16,563 nucleotides of DNA from an uncultured Actinomycetes bacterium (GTDB lineage: Bacteria; Actinomycetota; Actinomycetes; Nanopelagicales; Nanopelagicaceae), in contig CAITFY010000007.1 of the NCBI GenBank assembly GCA_903891755.1, positions 1 to 16,563 on the forward strand. The letters are read 5' to 3'. The notes below the pieces were generated by a model. That model was not told the DNA's origin, searched no databases, and worked only from the letters and a program-made list of their open reading frames with translations. Positions 1-7,429 of this stretch are shown piece after piece. Numbering within the stretch: position 1 is the first letter of the stretch; each line of letters begins with the position of its first letter. Both the position numbers and the translations under genes were made by a program.

Positions 1-816
1 AGGGAAGGCATCAGCTACCTCGTCAGAGAGCGCTGCAAGATCCGGCACAAATTTCTTAGGGGCAACATGGATTTCATATGGATATCGCGCCGCATAGGGA
101 ACATAGGCAATCCAATGCTCATTCTCAGCGACGATGCGAACTTCGTCTTTTATTTCGCGCTCCATGATTGAGGTGAGAAGCGGCTTCTTCTCCCGCTCGT
201 AATGTTCCTTGGCTACCTGCAACATCTTTGAGGTGCGAGGCGTAATAAATGGATATGAATAAATCTGACCGTGAGGATGATTGAGAGTTACCCCAACTTC
301 TTCTCCACGATTTTCAAAGACAAATACTTGCTCAACATAATCTAATTTTGAAATTTCACGAGTGCGATCAATCCATGCCGCCATGACCGTACGCATCTGC
401 GCGAGTTCTAAACTTCCAAAACTTCCCTCGTGTTGATCTGAGAAGACAATAACTTCACAACGTCCTGATGCCTGAATAACATCGTCAGCAAGTTCGTTAG
501 ATGGCGCAGAAAATGAAGGTGAACGATTTTCGAAGACAACAACTTCAAAGGTGGAGTCCGCGATTTCAGTTCCAAAATCAGTTTTGGTGGGACAGAGCGG
601 GCAGAACTCCTTAGGGGGCAAGAAGGCGCGGCTTTGACGATGAGCCGCCATCGCAATCCATTCACCAGTGAGCAGGTCTTGGCGCATATCCCCAGGCAGT
701 GGACGAGGTTCAAAGGGGCGAGAATCTACGGCGCTTCGCTCAACGGGATTTCTATCAAAGTAGAAAATCTGGCGGCCATCAAACATTGAAAGTTCGGTGC
801 GCTTAACAAAGCTCAT
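1..816 (-). CDS. galT: Galactose-1-phosphate uridylyltransferase, 5'-complete, runs off the left edge
   Basis: Translated from the ATG at 816-814, this gives 272 codons open to the window edge, so the C-terminus is missing. It should exchange UMP between UDP-glucose and galactose-1-phosphate in the cytosolic Leloir pathway. Diagnostic features are visible: Cys72 and Cys75 in FCPLCPT match the family zinc ligands, His129 in SDQHEGS matches the third ligand position, and LNHPHGQIYSYPF around residues 178-190 holds the active-site His-Pro-His (His182 is the uridylylated histidine). There is no Shine-Dalgarno in front of the ATG. Instead a TAGGAT -10 element ends 6 nt before it, so the mRNA is probably leaderless. 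The gene is divergent from the alpha-glucosidase. Family assignment is near certain; regulation is inferred. Confidence 0.95.
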   Translation of the reverse strand, partial: MSFVKRTELSMFDGRQIFYFDRNPVERSAVDSRPFEPRPLPGDMRQDLLTGEWIAMAAHRQSRAFLPPKEFCPLCPTKTDFGTEIADSTFEVVVFENRSPSFSAPSNELADDVIQASGRCEVIVFSDQHEGSFGSLELAQMRTVMAAWIDRTREISKLDYVEQVFVFENRGEEVGVTLNHPHGQIYSYPFITPRTSKMLQVAKEHYEREKKPLLTSIMEREIKDEVRIVAENEHWIAYVPYAARYPYEIHVAPKKFVPDLAALSDEVADAFP

Positions 817-859
817 GCTTCAATCCTAATCTATTAGCGCAGATGGTTAGGATTGCCAC
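817..859. promoter_or_regulatory. Mirror-image divergent leaderless promoters for galT and the GH13 gene
   Basis: The 43-bp gap contains a perfect 9-bp inverted repeat, CAATCCTAA at 821-829 and TTAGGATTG at 847-855. Each arm holds TAGGAT (TANNNT, an actinobacterial -10 type) on the strand that reads outwards: 848-853 on plus and 828-823 on minus. In both directions exactly 6 nt separate the hexamer from the A of the ATG (860 and 816). This is the geometry of leaderless transcripts starting at the start codon. Neither gene has a Shine-Dalgarno. No good -35 box is evident. The symmetric arms could also be a shared operator. Confidence 0.65.
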
Positions 860-2470
860 ATGAATTCTTCTGCATGGTGGCGCGATGCCGCGATTTATCA
901 GGTCTATCCCCGCTCCTTTAGAGACAGCAATGGTGATGGCGAAGGTGATCTGCAAGGAGTAATTGCAGGGCTCCCCTACCTAGCTGAGTTAGGTATCGAT
1001 GCAATCTGGTTGAGTCCTTTTTACAAATCCCCAAATAAAGACGGTGGATACGATGTCGCAGATCCTCGCGATGTTGATCCTCGATTTGGAACTCTCGCAG
1101 ATGCCAAAGAATTAATTGATGCCGCCCATAGCCATGGTATTAAATTCATTGCCGATATCGTCCCAAACCATTTCTCTTCTGAACATATCTGGTTTCAAGA
1201 AGCCCTTGCCTCAGAGAAAGGTTCTGTAGCGCGCTCTCGCTTTCACTTCTACGACGGCCGCGGCGAGAATGGCGAAATCCCACCAAATAACTGGATCTCA
1301 ATATTTAGAGGACCAGCCTGGACCCGCACTCCGGATGGGCAGTGGTATCTCCACCTCTTTGATTCAAGCCAGCCAGATCTCAATTGGGATAACCCCGATG
1401 TTATGGATGACTTCGAGAAGACTCTGCGCTTCTGGCTAGATTTAGGCGTAGATGGCTTCCGTATTGATGTAGCGCATGGTTCTGTAAAAGAGAACATCCT
1501 GGTTGACCACCGAGACCCAGAACGCCTCGTCGATGCGCTGCGCTTGGATTTCCTAGAGATAACCGAGGAAGAGCGAGCCGGTCTACTCGGGGATATTCCA
1601 TTCTTTGATCGCGAAGGCGTTCATGAGGTGTACAAGAAATGGCGCTCCATTCTTGATGAGTACACCGGTGATCGCATGACGGTTGCAGAGGCTTTTGTAT
1701 ATCCATCGAGCCGAGCTGCTCGTTACGTTCGCGAAGGCGAATTGCATCAAGTCTTTAACTTTAATTTCATGATGTTGGGTTGGGATGCAGCAGCTATGCG
1801 AGCTAGCATCGAGAGAACTCTTGCCGAGCTTGTTGATGTGAAAGCTCCGGCGACCTGGGTACTTAACAATCACGATACTCCGCGGGTGGTTACTCGTATC
1901 GGCAGTGCGCGTAAGGCTCGCGCCCTTGCTATGTTAATTCATTCGCTGCCTGGAGGCGTTTACATCTACCAAGGTGAAGAGCTCGGTTTGCCAAGCGCTG
2001 ATCTTCCAGATGCCGCACGGCAAGATCCAGCATTTATCCGCAGTGGCGGTACAGATAAGGGCCGCGACGAATGTCGTGTTCCAATTCCTTGGCAAGCAGA
2101 TGCTGAAAATTATGGCTATGGAACAGGTACTCCTTGGTTGCCGCAACCAAAAGACTGGGCGCAATATTCAATGGATGTCGAAGCAAAAGATTCAACAAGT
2201 AGTTTGGCGCTTTACAAGAAGAGCCTGGCACTTCGCCATACTCATCCCGCCCTTGGCGGTGAAGGTTTAATTGCCTGGGTTGATGCACCAGAAGGTCTTA
2301 TGCACTTCACTCGCGAACATGGTCTTGAGGTTGTTGTGAACACAACTGATTCCACTGTCGAGATTACGGTTTCAGGTAAATCAATATTGCTTGAATCAAG
2401 TGAAGGAAGTTATCTCACAGATGGTCGCTTGGCTATCGCAGCCAATACGACCATCTGGTTACAGCTCTAA
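860..2470 (+). CDS. GH13 alpha-glucosidase (oligo-1,6-glucosidase-like)
   Basis: This 536-residue cytoplasmic enzyme (no signal peptide) should release glucose from the non-reducing end of alpha-linked oligosaccharides. All GH13 landmarks are present: a calcium-type loop with D22, N24, D26, D30; region I around D99-H104 (DIVPNH); QPDLNW at 171-176, a fifth conserved region typical of alpha-glucosidases; nucleophile D203 in GFRIDVAH; acid/base E277 in VAEAF; and transition-state D339 in NNHD. RDECRVPIPW at 402-411 resembles the GDGCRTPMPW-type stretch of actinobacterial alpha-glucosidases. The C-terminal beta domain is intact and the length is normal for the family. The ATG has no Shine-Dalgarno and is probably leaderless. 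It ends directly against the convergent permease gene. Exact linkage preference (alpha-1,4, alpha-1,6, sucrose or trehalose-like) cannot be read from the sequence. Confidence 0.93.
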   Translation: MNSSAWWRDAAIYQVYPRSFRDSNGDGEGDLQGVIAGLPYLAELGIDAIWLSPFYKSPNKDGGYDVADPRDVDPRFGTLADAKELIDAAHSHGIKFIADIVPNHFSSEHIWFQEALASEKGSVARSRFHFYDGRGENGEIPPNNWISIFRGPAWTRTPDGQWYLHLFDSSQPDLNWDNPDVMDDFEKTLRFWLDLGVDGFRIDVAHGSVKENILVDHRDPERLVDALRLDFLEITEEERAGLLGDIPFFDREGVHEVYKKWRSILDEYTGDRMTVAEAFVYPSSRAARYVREGELHQVFNFNFMMLGWDAAAMRASIERTLAELVDVKAPATWVLNNHDTPRVVTRIGSARKARALAMLIHSLPGGVYIYQGEELGLPSADLPDAARQDPAFIRSGGTDKGRDECRVPIPWQADAENYGYGTGTPWLPQPKDWAQYSMDVEAKDSTSSLALYKKSLALRHTHPALGGEGLIAWVDAPEGLMHFTREHGLEVVVNTTDSTVEITVSGKSILLESSEGSYLTDGRLAIAANTTIWLQL

Positions 2471-3412
2471 TTACTTAACAGAACCGGAGAGCAAACCTCT
2501 AACGAAGTAACGTTGTAGCGAGAAGAAGACGATAAGCGGAACCAAGATTGTAATGAAGGCGCTGGAAGTTAATAGCTCCCAGTGACTTCCCCATGTTCCA
2601 GCAAGTCCCGCTAATTTATTATTTAGCGGATCAATGCCTTCAGTGCCACCGGTGAAGGTGAGCGCAACGAGCAGGTCATTCCAGACCCAGAGGAACTGGA
2701 AGATTGTGAAGGCAGCAATCGCAGGTACTGAAAGTGGCAGGACGATACGGCGAAATACCGTGAAGTGGCTGGCGCCGTCGACATTTGCTGCTTCCATAAG
2801 ATCGCGCGGAAGAGATGAGATGAAGTTATGCAATAAGTAAATAGCCAGCGGAAGAGCGAACATGGTGTGCGGAACCCAGATACCTAGGAACTTTCCTGCG
2901 ATATGAAGCGCCGGAACTACGGTGACTGAACCAATATGTACTCCACCGGTAAAGAGATTTAGCAATGGAACCAAAGCCACCTGGATAGGAACAATCTGCA
3001 TTGCAAATATTCCGTAGAAGACCAGGTCGCTGCCACGGAACTTTACCCACGCTAAGCAATAGGCAGCCATGGTCGCAATTGTGATTGGAAAGATAACTGC
3101 AGGAATTGTGATCACAAATGAGTTGATGACGTAAGGCATGATTCCATTTGGAATACCGCTCACAGTGCTTGTGCTAAAAATCGCTGAGTAGTTTGCAAAA
3201 GTGAAATGTGGGTGCAGAAATAAATTCCACCATCCAGTTTCTGAGATCTCGATCTTTGGTCGGAATGAAGTTGCGAAGAGTCCTAGAGTCGGGATAGTCC
3301 AGACGATGGCGATAATCCAGACGATGATTGTTGCGGCGCGACTGCCGAAGAGCTTCCGTCCAGCATTGTGCTCAGCAATTTTAGGTGCCTTATTTCGAGT
3401 TAAGAGGCTCAT
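2471..3412 (-). CDS. Sugar ABC transporter permease, MalG/AglG type
   Basis: This 313-residue inner-membrane permease belongs to the CUT1 carbohydrate ABC importer class. Hydrophobic segments begin near residues 26, 93, 130, 165, 228 and 282, fitting six membrane helices. The cytoplasmic EAA loop that docks the ATPase is clear: E207-A-A, G213 and IVLPL near 223-227. The C-terminal end (FVRGLLSGSVK) is the usual MalG-type tail with a terminal Gly-x-Val-Lys. The ATG at 3412-3410 overlaps the TGA of the upstream MalF-type gene by 4 nt, so the pair is translationally coupled and forms the heterodimeric membrane pore. Its TAA (2473-2471) abuts the stop of the convergent GH13 gene. The substrate is probably an oligosaccharide, judging from neighbouring glycosidases. 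Confidence 0.93.
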   Translation of the reverse strand: MSLLTRNKAPKIAEHNAGRKLFGSRAATIIVWIIAIVWTIPTLGLFATSFRPKIEISETGWWNLFLHPHFTFANYSAIFSTSTVSGIPNGIMPYVINSFVITIPAVIFPITIATMAAYCLAWVKFRGSDLVFYGIFAMQIVPIQVALVPLLNLFTGGVHIGSVTVVPALHIAGKFLGIWVPHTMFALPLAIYLLHNFISSLPRDLMEAANVDGASHFTVFRRIVLPLSVPAIAAFTIFQFLWVWNDLLVALTFTGGTEGIDPLNNKLAGLAGTWGSHWELLTSSAFITILVPLIVFFSLQRYFVRGLLSGSVK

Positions 3413-4389
3413 GCGATTGTCCGCTCCCGACGTAGATTGATAATGTTATAAACCAAGACAGGTATTACTAATAGGAATAGAACGATTGCCATTGCAGCGC
3501 CTCTACCCGCGTCGTATCGAATAAATGTTTCGGAGTACATCTCATTTGCCAACACTGAGGTACCGAAGTTTCCGCCAGTCGAAGCACGAACGATGTCAAA
3601 GAGTTTGAGTGTTGCAACCACCATCGTTGCAAGGACAACAATAAATGTGGATCGAACCATCGGGAAGGTAATTCCACGGAAGAGGCGCCATCCATGTGCG
3701 CCATCAAGTGCGGAAGCTTCCATGATGTCTGCAGGAACAGCTTTGATGGCTGCAGAGAGAATGACCATGGCAAATCCGGTTTGGGACCAGACGAAGATAA
3801 CCATTAATAGAAAGGTATTAAGCGGCTGGGTGAGGAGCCAGTTAGGTGGTTCGAATCCGAGGTGGCGTGCGATGGATGACATCAAGCCAACTTGAGGTTG
3901 GTTCGGATTGGCATATTTGTAGACAAATTCCCAAACAATGGAAGCTCCAACAAAGGAGATAGCCATCGGCATAAAGATCAAAGATTTTGCCACGGATTCG
4001 CGACGCATACGATCGAGAAGAATCGCAAGGAGTAATCCAAGGCCGGTTGTAACAATCGGAGTTAAGAGAATCCAAAAGACGGTATTGCGAAGCACGATAC
4101 GCATGCTCGGATCTGTGAAGAGCCATTGATAGTTGTTAAATCCAACCCAGTGCTTAGAGGCTGAGCCTTTAAAACTAAGTAAGAAGGTACGGATTGCCGG
4201 GCCGAGAAGTCCGAAGAGAAGAAGAATGAGCGCAGGTCCGAGAAAGACGACTATCGCTATTGGACGCTGCTTTTTTCCATTTGCTCTGCCCGCAATAAAG
4301 AAGATGACGGCGAGGACTGAAAGGAAGATTGCTATCGCTGCAGACATCTGTCCCAACTTGGGCAGATTATCTTTCCAGAAAGTAGACAT
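3409..4389 (-). CDS. Sugar ABC transporter permease, MalF/AglF type
   Basis: This is a 326-residue membrane protein. An N-terminal hydrophobic helix (about 16-34) is followed by a basic loop (GKKQR), then a second helix at 43-72 and the core CUT1 permease. The EAA motif lies at 224-243 (E224-A-S, G230, ITFP), which is where the ATPase couples. The extra N-terminal helix is common in MalF-like subunits. It should pair with the downstream MalG-type subunit, overlapping by 4 nt (ATGA). A purine-rich GAGAGAG stretch just before the ATG can serve as ribosome binding site. It sits 117 bp downstream of the binding-protein gene, beyond a strong hairpin, so it is probably expressed at a lower level from the same transcript. 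No ATPase gene accompanies it. Confidence 0.93.
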   Translation of the reverse strand: MSTFWKDNLPKLGQMSAAIAIFLSVLAVIFFIAGRANGKKQRPIAIVVFLGPALILLLFGLLGPAIRTFLLSFKGSASKHWVGFNNYQWLFTDPSMRIVLRNTVFWILLTPIVTTGLGLLLAILLDRMRRESVAKSLIFMPMAISFVGASIVWEFVYKYANPNQPQVGLMSSIARHLGFEPPNWLLTQPLNTFLLMVIFVWSQTGFAMVILSAAIKAVPADIMEASALDGAHGWRLFRGITFPMVRSTFIVVLATMVVATLKLFDIVRASTGGNFGTSVLANEMYSETFIRYDAGRGAAMAIVLFLLVIPVLVYNIINLRRERTIA

Positions 4390-4449
4390 GGACTCTCTCT
4401 CACTTATTTATCGTTAAGGCGCAAGATTAACGGGGAAATGCTCAAATAG

Positions 4450-4480
4450 TAATGGCGGGGGCTTTTCGCCCCCGCCATTA
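4450..4480 (-). terminator. 13-bp intercistronic hairpin between binding-protein and permease genes
   Basis: TAATGGCGGGGGC (4450-4462) pairs perfectly with GCCCCCGCCATTA (4468-4480) around a 5-nt loop. The structure is very GC-rich. It is not followed by a clean U-tract in the minus direction (CTATTTGAG follows), so a full intrinsic terminator is unlikely. Its position downstream of the binding-protein gene and upstream of the permeases fits an attenuating or mRNA-stabilising element that raises binding protein over permease, as in malE-malF type operons. Confidence 0.75.
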
Positions 4481-4506
4481 CCGCAACAAGCTAGTTAACT
4501 AATGTA

Positions 4507-5853
4507 TTAGTTACTTGCTGATGGCCAAGCTGCATCGATCTTCGCTGCAACTGTCTTCACAGGGGTTCCATTTGCGAACCAATCTGTGAAGCCTGTCCAT
4601 TCTGCACCGTTTCCAACAGCAGCTGGCATAGCGTCAGATGCGTCGAATACGAATGTTGAGTGTGGATCAGAGAGGTACTTAGCTGACAAAGCATCCAAAG
4701 GATTGCTGTATGTCGAAGCAGGTACGCCACTGTTTGCGCTCAACCAACCACCGTTTGAACCAGCAGCCTTAATGCGGCTTACTGCCCATTGTGGTGTTGA
4801 AAGGTATGTCTGAACTTCAACAGTTGCCTTGTTTGAGTTGAATGCGAGGTAGAACTCGCCGCCACCCTCAACAGGTGTTGTTACAGCTGGGTTGATTCCT
4901 GGGAGGTAGTAAACCCATGCATCACCAGTTGGTGAAACAACAGAACCTGCAGGCAATGAAGCAGCGATGAATGAAGCTTGTTGTAGCTGCATGCACTTAC
5001 CTGATGGGATACCTGTTACTGCATCTTGGAATGAAGTTGTAGCAATGGTTGAAACCTTGCCGACATACTTGGAGTTACCCAACCAGCCCCACACTGTGTT
5101 CATAGCGTGGATGATTGGAGCATCTGAGAACTTCACCTTGTGTGAGATCCAGTTGTTGTAGACAGTCGCACCAGCTTCGCGGACAACTACCTCTTCAAGC
5201 CAGTCAGTTGCAGGCCATCCGGTAGCTCCACCAGAACCGATACCGCCGCACCATGCTGTTTGACCAGCTGCAGCCATCTTGTCTGAAAGTGTAAACATGT
5301 CGTTCCATGTTGTTGGAACTGTGTAACCGTATTTAGCGAATTGCTTTGGTGAGTACCAAACCAAAGACTTCAAGTTAGCTGAGTTAGGAGCTGCATAGAA
5401 CTTTCCGTTTACAGAACCTAGGTTACGCCAGCTCTTTGACCAGTAGCGGTTGATGTTGTTGGTTACTGCTGAAGGGGCTGGAACAGCCTTTCCTGTAGCG
5501 ACCATCTGTGCGATCAAGCCTGGTTGTGGAACAAGTGCGAGATCTGGAGCGGTTCCACCAGCAACGCGAACTGGAAGCTGTGCTTCGAATTGATCTGAAC
5601 CATTCCAGTTAATCTTGATGCCTGTGCAAGCGGTGAAGTCTGCAGAAGCCTTTGCGTAGCGAGTAAGTTCATCGCCAACGACAGATGTGAAGACTTCAAC
5701 AGTCTTACCCTTTTGAACTGCATAACCAGAACCAACGTTTGCGCAAGCAGCTGCTGAAGTTCCAGCATATGCTGCAGGTGCAACAAATGTTGCAACGAGC
5801 GCAACGGTCGCTGTGGCTACGCCAGCAAGCAAACCTTTTTTGCTAATCGACAT
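4507..5853 (-). CDS. Secreted sugar-binding protein of ABC transporter, AglE-like
   Basis: This 448-residue extracytoplasmic solute receptor delivers sugar to the two permeases downstream. Residues 1-30 form a Sec signal peptide (KK, a hydrophobic core, then APAAYA), with likely cleavage after Ala30. The mature part is a type-1 carbohydrate binding fold. The stretch WCGGIGSGGATGWPATDWLEE at 201-221 and GKCMQLQQASF at 285-295 are characteristic of AglE-type alpha-glucoside receptors. Cys202 and Cys287 sit where that family has a paired disulfide, and Cys37 with Cys76 may form a second. There is no standard lipobox, although Cys37 after Ala-Ala-Ala is a weak candidate for lipidation. AAGGA with a 6-nt spacer is a good ribosome binding site for this ATG. 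Ligand is inferred, not shown. Confidence 0.93.
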   Translation of the reverse strand: MSISKKGLLAGVATATVALVATFVAPAAYAGTSAAACANVGSGYAVQKGKTVEVFTSVVGDELTRYAKASADFTACTGIKINWNGSDQFEAQLPVRVAGGTAPDLALVPQPGLIAQMVATGKAVPAPSAVTNNINRYWSKSWRNLGSVNGKFYAAPNSANLKSLVWYSPKQFAKYGYTVPTTWNDMFTLSDKMAAAGQTAWCGGIGSGGATGWPATDWLEEVVVREAGATVYNNWISHKVKFSDAPIIHAMNTVWGWLGNSKYVGKVSTIATTSFQDAVTGIPSGKCMQLQQASFIAASLPAGSVVSPTGDAWVYYLPGINPAVTTPVEGGGEFYLAFNSNKATVEVQTYLSTPQWAVSRIKAAGSNGGWLSANSGVPASTYSNPLDALSAKYLSDPHSTFVFDASDAMPAAVGNGAEWTGFTDWFANGTPVKTVAAKIDAAWPSASN

Positions 5854-6025
5854 ATATATTCCTTAAGGGGTTATCGCGGTCCAACCTCCCCATGAAGATT
5901 GATGCCCGCGGTGTGGGTAAAGTGTACGAGGCGGGTGTCCGCATGGCCTAGTCAGAGCAGCCTAAGTAAGGCTAAAAATTGGTGTAAATCAATAACAATT
6001 TGATAACAACCGCCTTGGAGCCTGC
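5854..6025 (-). promoter_or_regulatory. Leader and candidate promoter/operator region of the sugar transporter operon
   Basis: This 172-bp gap separates the beta-glucosidase stop from the binding-protein start. On the minus strand a candidate -10, TACACT, lies at 5926-5921, implying a leader of about 60 nt, but no convincing -35 is seen. Further upstream an inverted repeat, AAATTG at 5976-5981 and CAATTT at 5996-6001 with 14 nt between, lies in an AT-rich stretch and could be an operator. A short stem AGCCT/AGGCT (about 5960-5974) has no U-run on the minus strand, so I do not call it a terminator. No LacI/CebR-like operator consensus is recognised. Confidence 0.4.
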
Positions 6026-7393
6026 TTAGAGGCCGTTGGATTCTATGACCCCTGAGTACCAGTGAGCTGACTCTTTAGGAGTCCTCTGCTGGGTCTGGTA
6101 ATCCACATACACGATTCCAAATCTCTTCTGATAACCAAGGGACCATTCAAAGTTATCAAGCAAGGACCACTGGAAGTAACCACCAACATTTACGCCTTGA
6201 TCGATGGCATCGAGAAGCGCCTTGAGGTGTTTATCGAGGTAGGAGATCCGGCGTTGATCATTGATTGTGCCGTCACTTCCTGGGCCATCTGGATAGGCAC
6301 ATCCGTTTTCAGTGATGAAGATTTGAGGAAGTCGGTCGCCGAACGCTTTATGCCAGCGAACCAACATTCCAGTCAATCCCTCAGGAGTAATTGGCCAACC
6401 CATGTCAGTCAGCTCTCCAACTGGGGTGGAGTCAATAGTGAGACCTAGAAGCGCCGAATTGTCGAACTCCACTGTCTTGGCCGAATCACTGGCACCTACT
6501 CGGGTGTCGAAGTAGTAATTAATACCAAGCCAATCATTAGGAGTCTGGGCGAGCTCCATATCTCCAGGCAGAATGGCATCTTTAAATTCAGAACCGAATT
6601 CTTCCACCAGGATTTCAGGATATTTACCGTAGAAAATGGCATCCATCCACCAACGATTCTGAACCGCATCAAGAATCGCTGAAGCGTGTGCCTGAACCGG
6701 ATCACTTTGGTCATCGGCTGGGTAGTTCGCTTGATTAAGTACGGGTCCAATCTTTAAATCGCTACGGACCGCACGCATTGCATTAACCGCCGTTGCATGT
6801 GCGATAACGGTGTGGTGTGCAACCTTGAATGCGGTCGGGCGATCTGAAATTCCAGGCGCATGCACCCCGAGTCCGTGTCCGAGCCATGCAACGCACCAAG
6901 GTTCATTAATTGGCGCAAAGTGCTTTACGCGATCGCCAAAATGTTCGGCAACTGCAGCCGCATACTTTCCAAATGCAGCAACTGTCTCACGGCTACGCCA
7001 ACCACCTTTATCTTCAAGCGCTTGTGGAAGATCCCAGTGATAGAGCGTGATGTAGGGAGTAATTCCCTTTGCAAGAAGTGCGTTAATTAAATTGTCATAG
7101 AAGGCGAAGCCGCGCTCTTCGCGAACCTCATCGCCATTGGGAAAGAGTCTGGACCACGAGATGGAGAGTCTGTAACCCTTAATTCCAAGACCATGCATGA
7201 TCTCGATATCTGCTGGATAACGGTGGTACATATCGCATGCAACATCGCCGCTATCTCCATTATCTGTCTTACCCGGAGTGTGCGAGAAGGTATCCCAGAT
7301 TGATAGACCGCGACCATCTTCAGCGGCGGCGCCTTCAACTTGGTAGGCAGCCGTTGCAGCGCCCCACAAGAAATTAGTTGGGAAGTTTCGCAT
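6026..7393 (-). CDS. GH1 beta-glucosidase
   Basis: This 455-residue cytoplasmic glycoside hydrolase of family 1 has the usual length. It should cleave beta-linked glucosides such as cellobiose, possibly also beta-galactosides. The N-terminal GH1 signature covers residues 7-21 (FLWGAATAAYQVEGA). The acid/base is E164 in NEP, and the nucleophile is E362 in ITENG. W and E residues of the aglycone/glycone pocket (QWSLLDNFEWSLGY at 408-421) are conserved. A strong ribosome binding site, AAGGAG with a 5-nt spacer, fixes the ATG at 7393. It follows malic enzyme by 36 bp and precedes the sugar transporter, suggesting co-expression with one or both. No signal peptide is present, so the substrate must be imported, which fits the adjacent ABC system. 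Confidence 0.94.
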   Translation of the reverse strand: MRNFPTNFLWGAATAAYQVEGAAAEDGRGLSIWDTFSHTPGKTDNGDSGDVACDMYHRYPADIEIMHGLGIKGYRLSISWSRLFPNGDEVREERGFAFYDNLINALLAKGITPYITLYHWDLPQALEDKGGWRSRETVAAFGKYAAAVAEHFGDRVKHFAPINEPWCVAWLGHGLGVHAPGISDRPTAFKVAHHTVIAHATAVNAMRAVRSDLKIGPVLNQANYPADDQSDPVQAHASAILDAVQNRWWMDAIFYGKYPEILVEEFGSEFKDAILPGDMELAQTPNDWLGINYYFDTRVGASDSAKTVEFDNSALLGLTIDSTPVGELTDMGWPITPEGLTGMLVRWHKAFGDRLPQIFITENGCAYPDGPGSDGTINDQRRISYLDKHLKALLDAIDQGVNVGGYFQWSLLDNFEWSLGYQKRFGIVYVDYQTQQRTPKESAHWYSGVIESNGL

Positions 7394-7429
7394 CAGAACT
7401 CCTTCGAAAGATTCTTAACCGAATAAAGA

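Noticed and set aside
408..713. Minus-strand 101-codon frame within galT
   Set aside because: It is an out-of-frame shadow of galT, which is open through the whole region and carries the family motifs.
5960..5980. AGCCT/AGGCT stem near an A-rich run as terminator of the beta-glucosidase gene
   Set aside because: On the minus strand the T-run precedes the stem instead of following it. The stem is only 5 bp.
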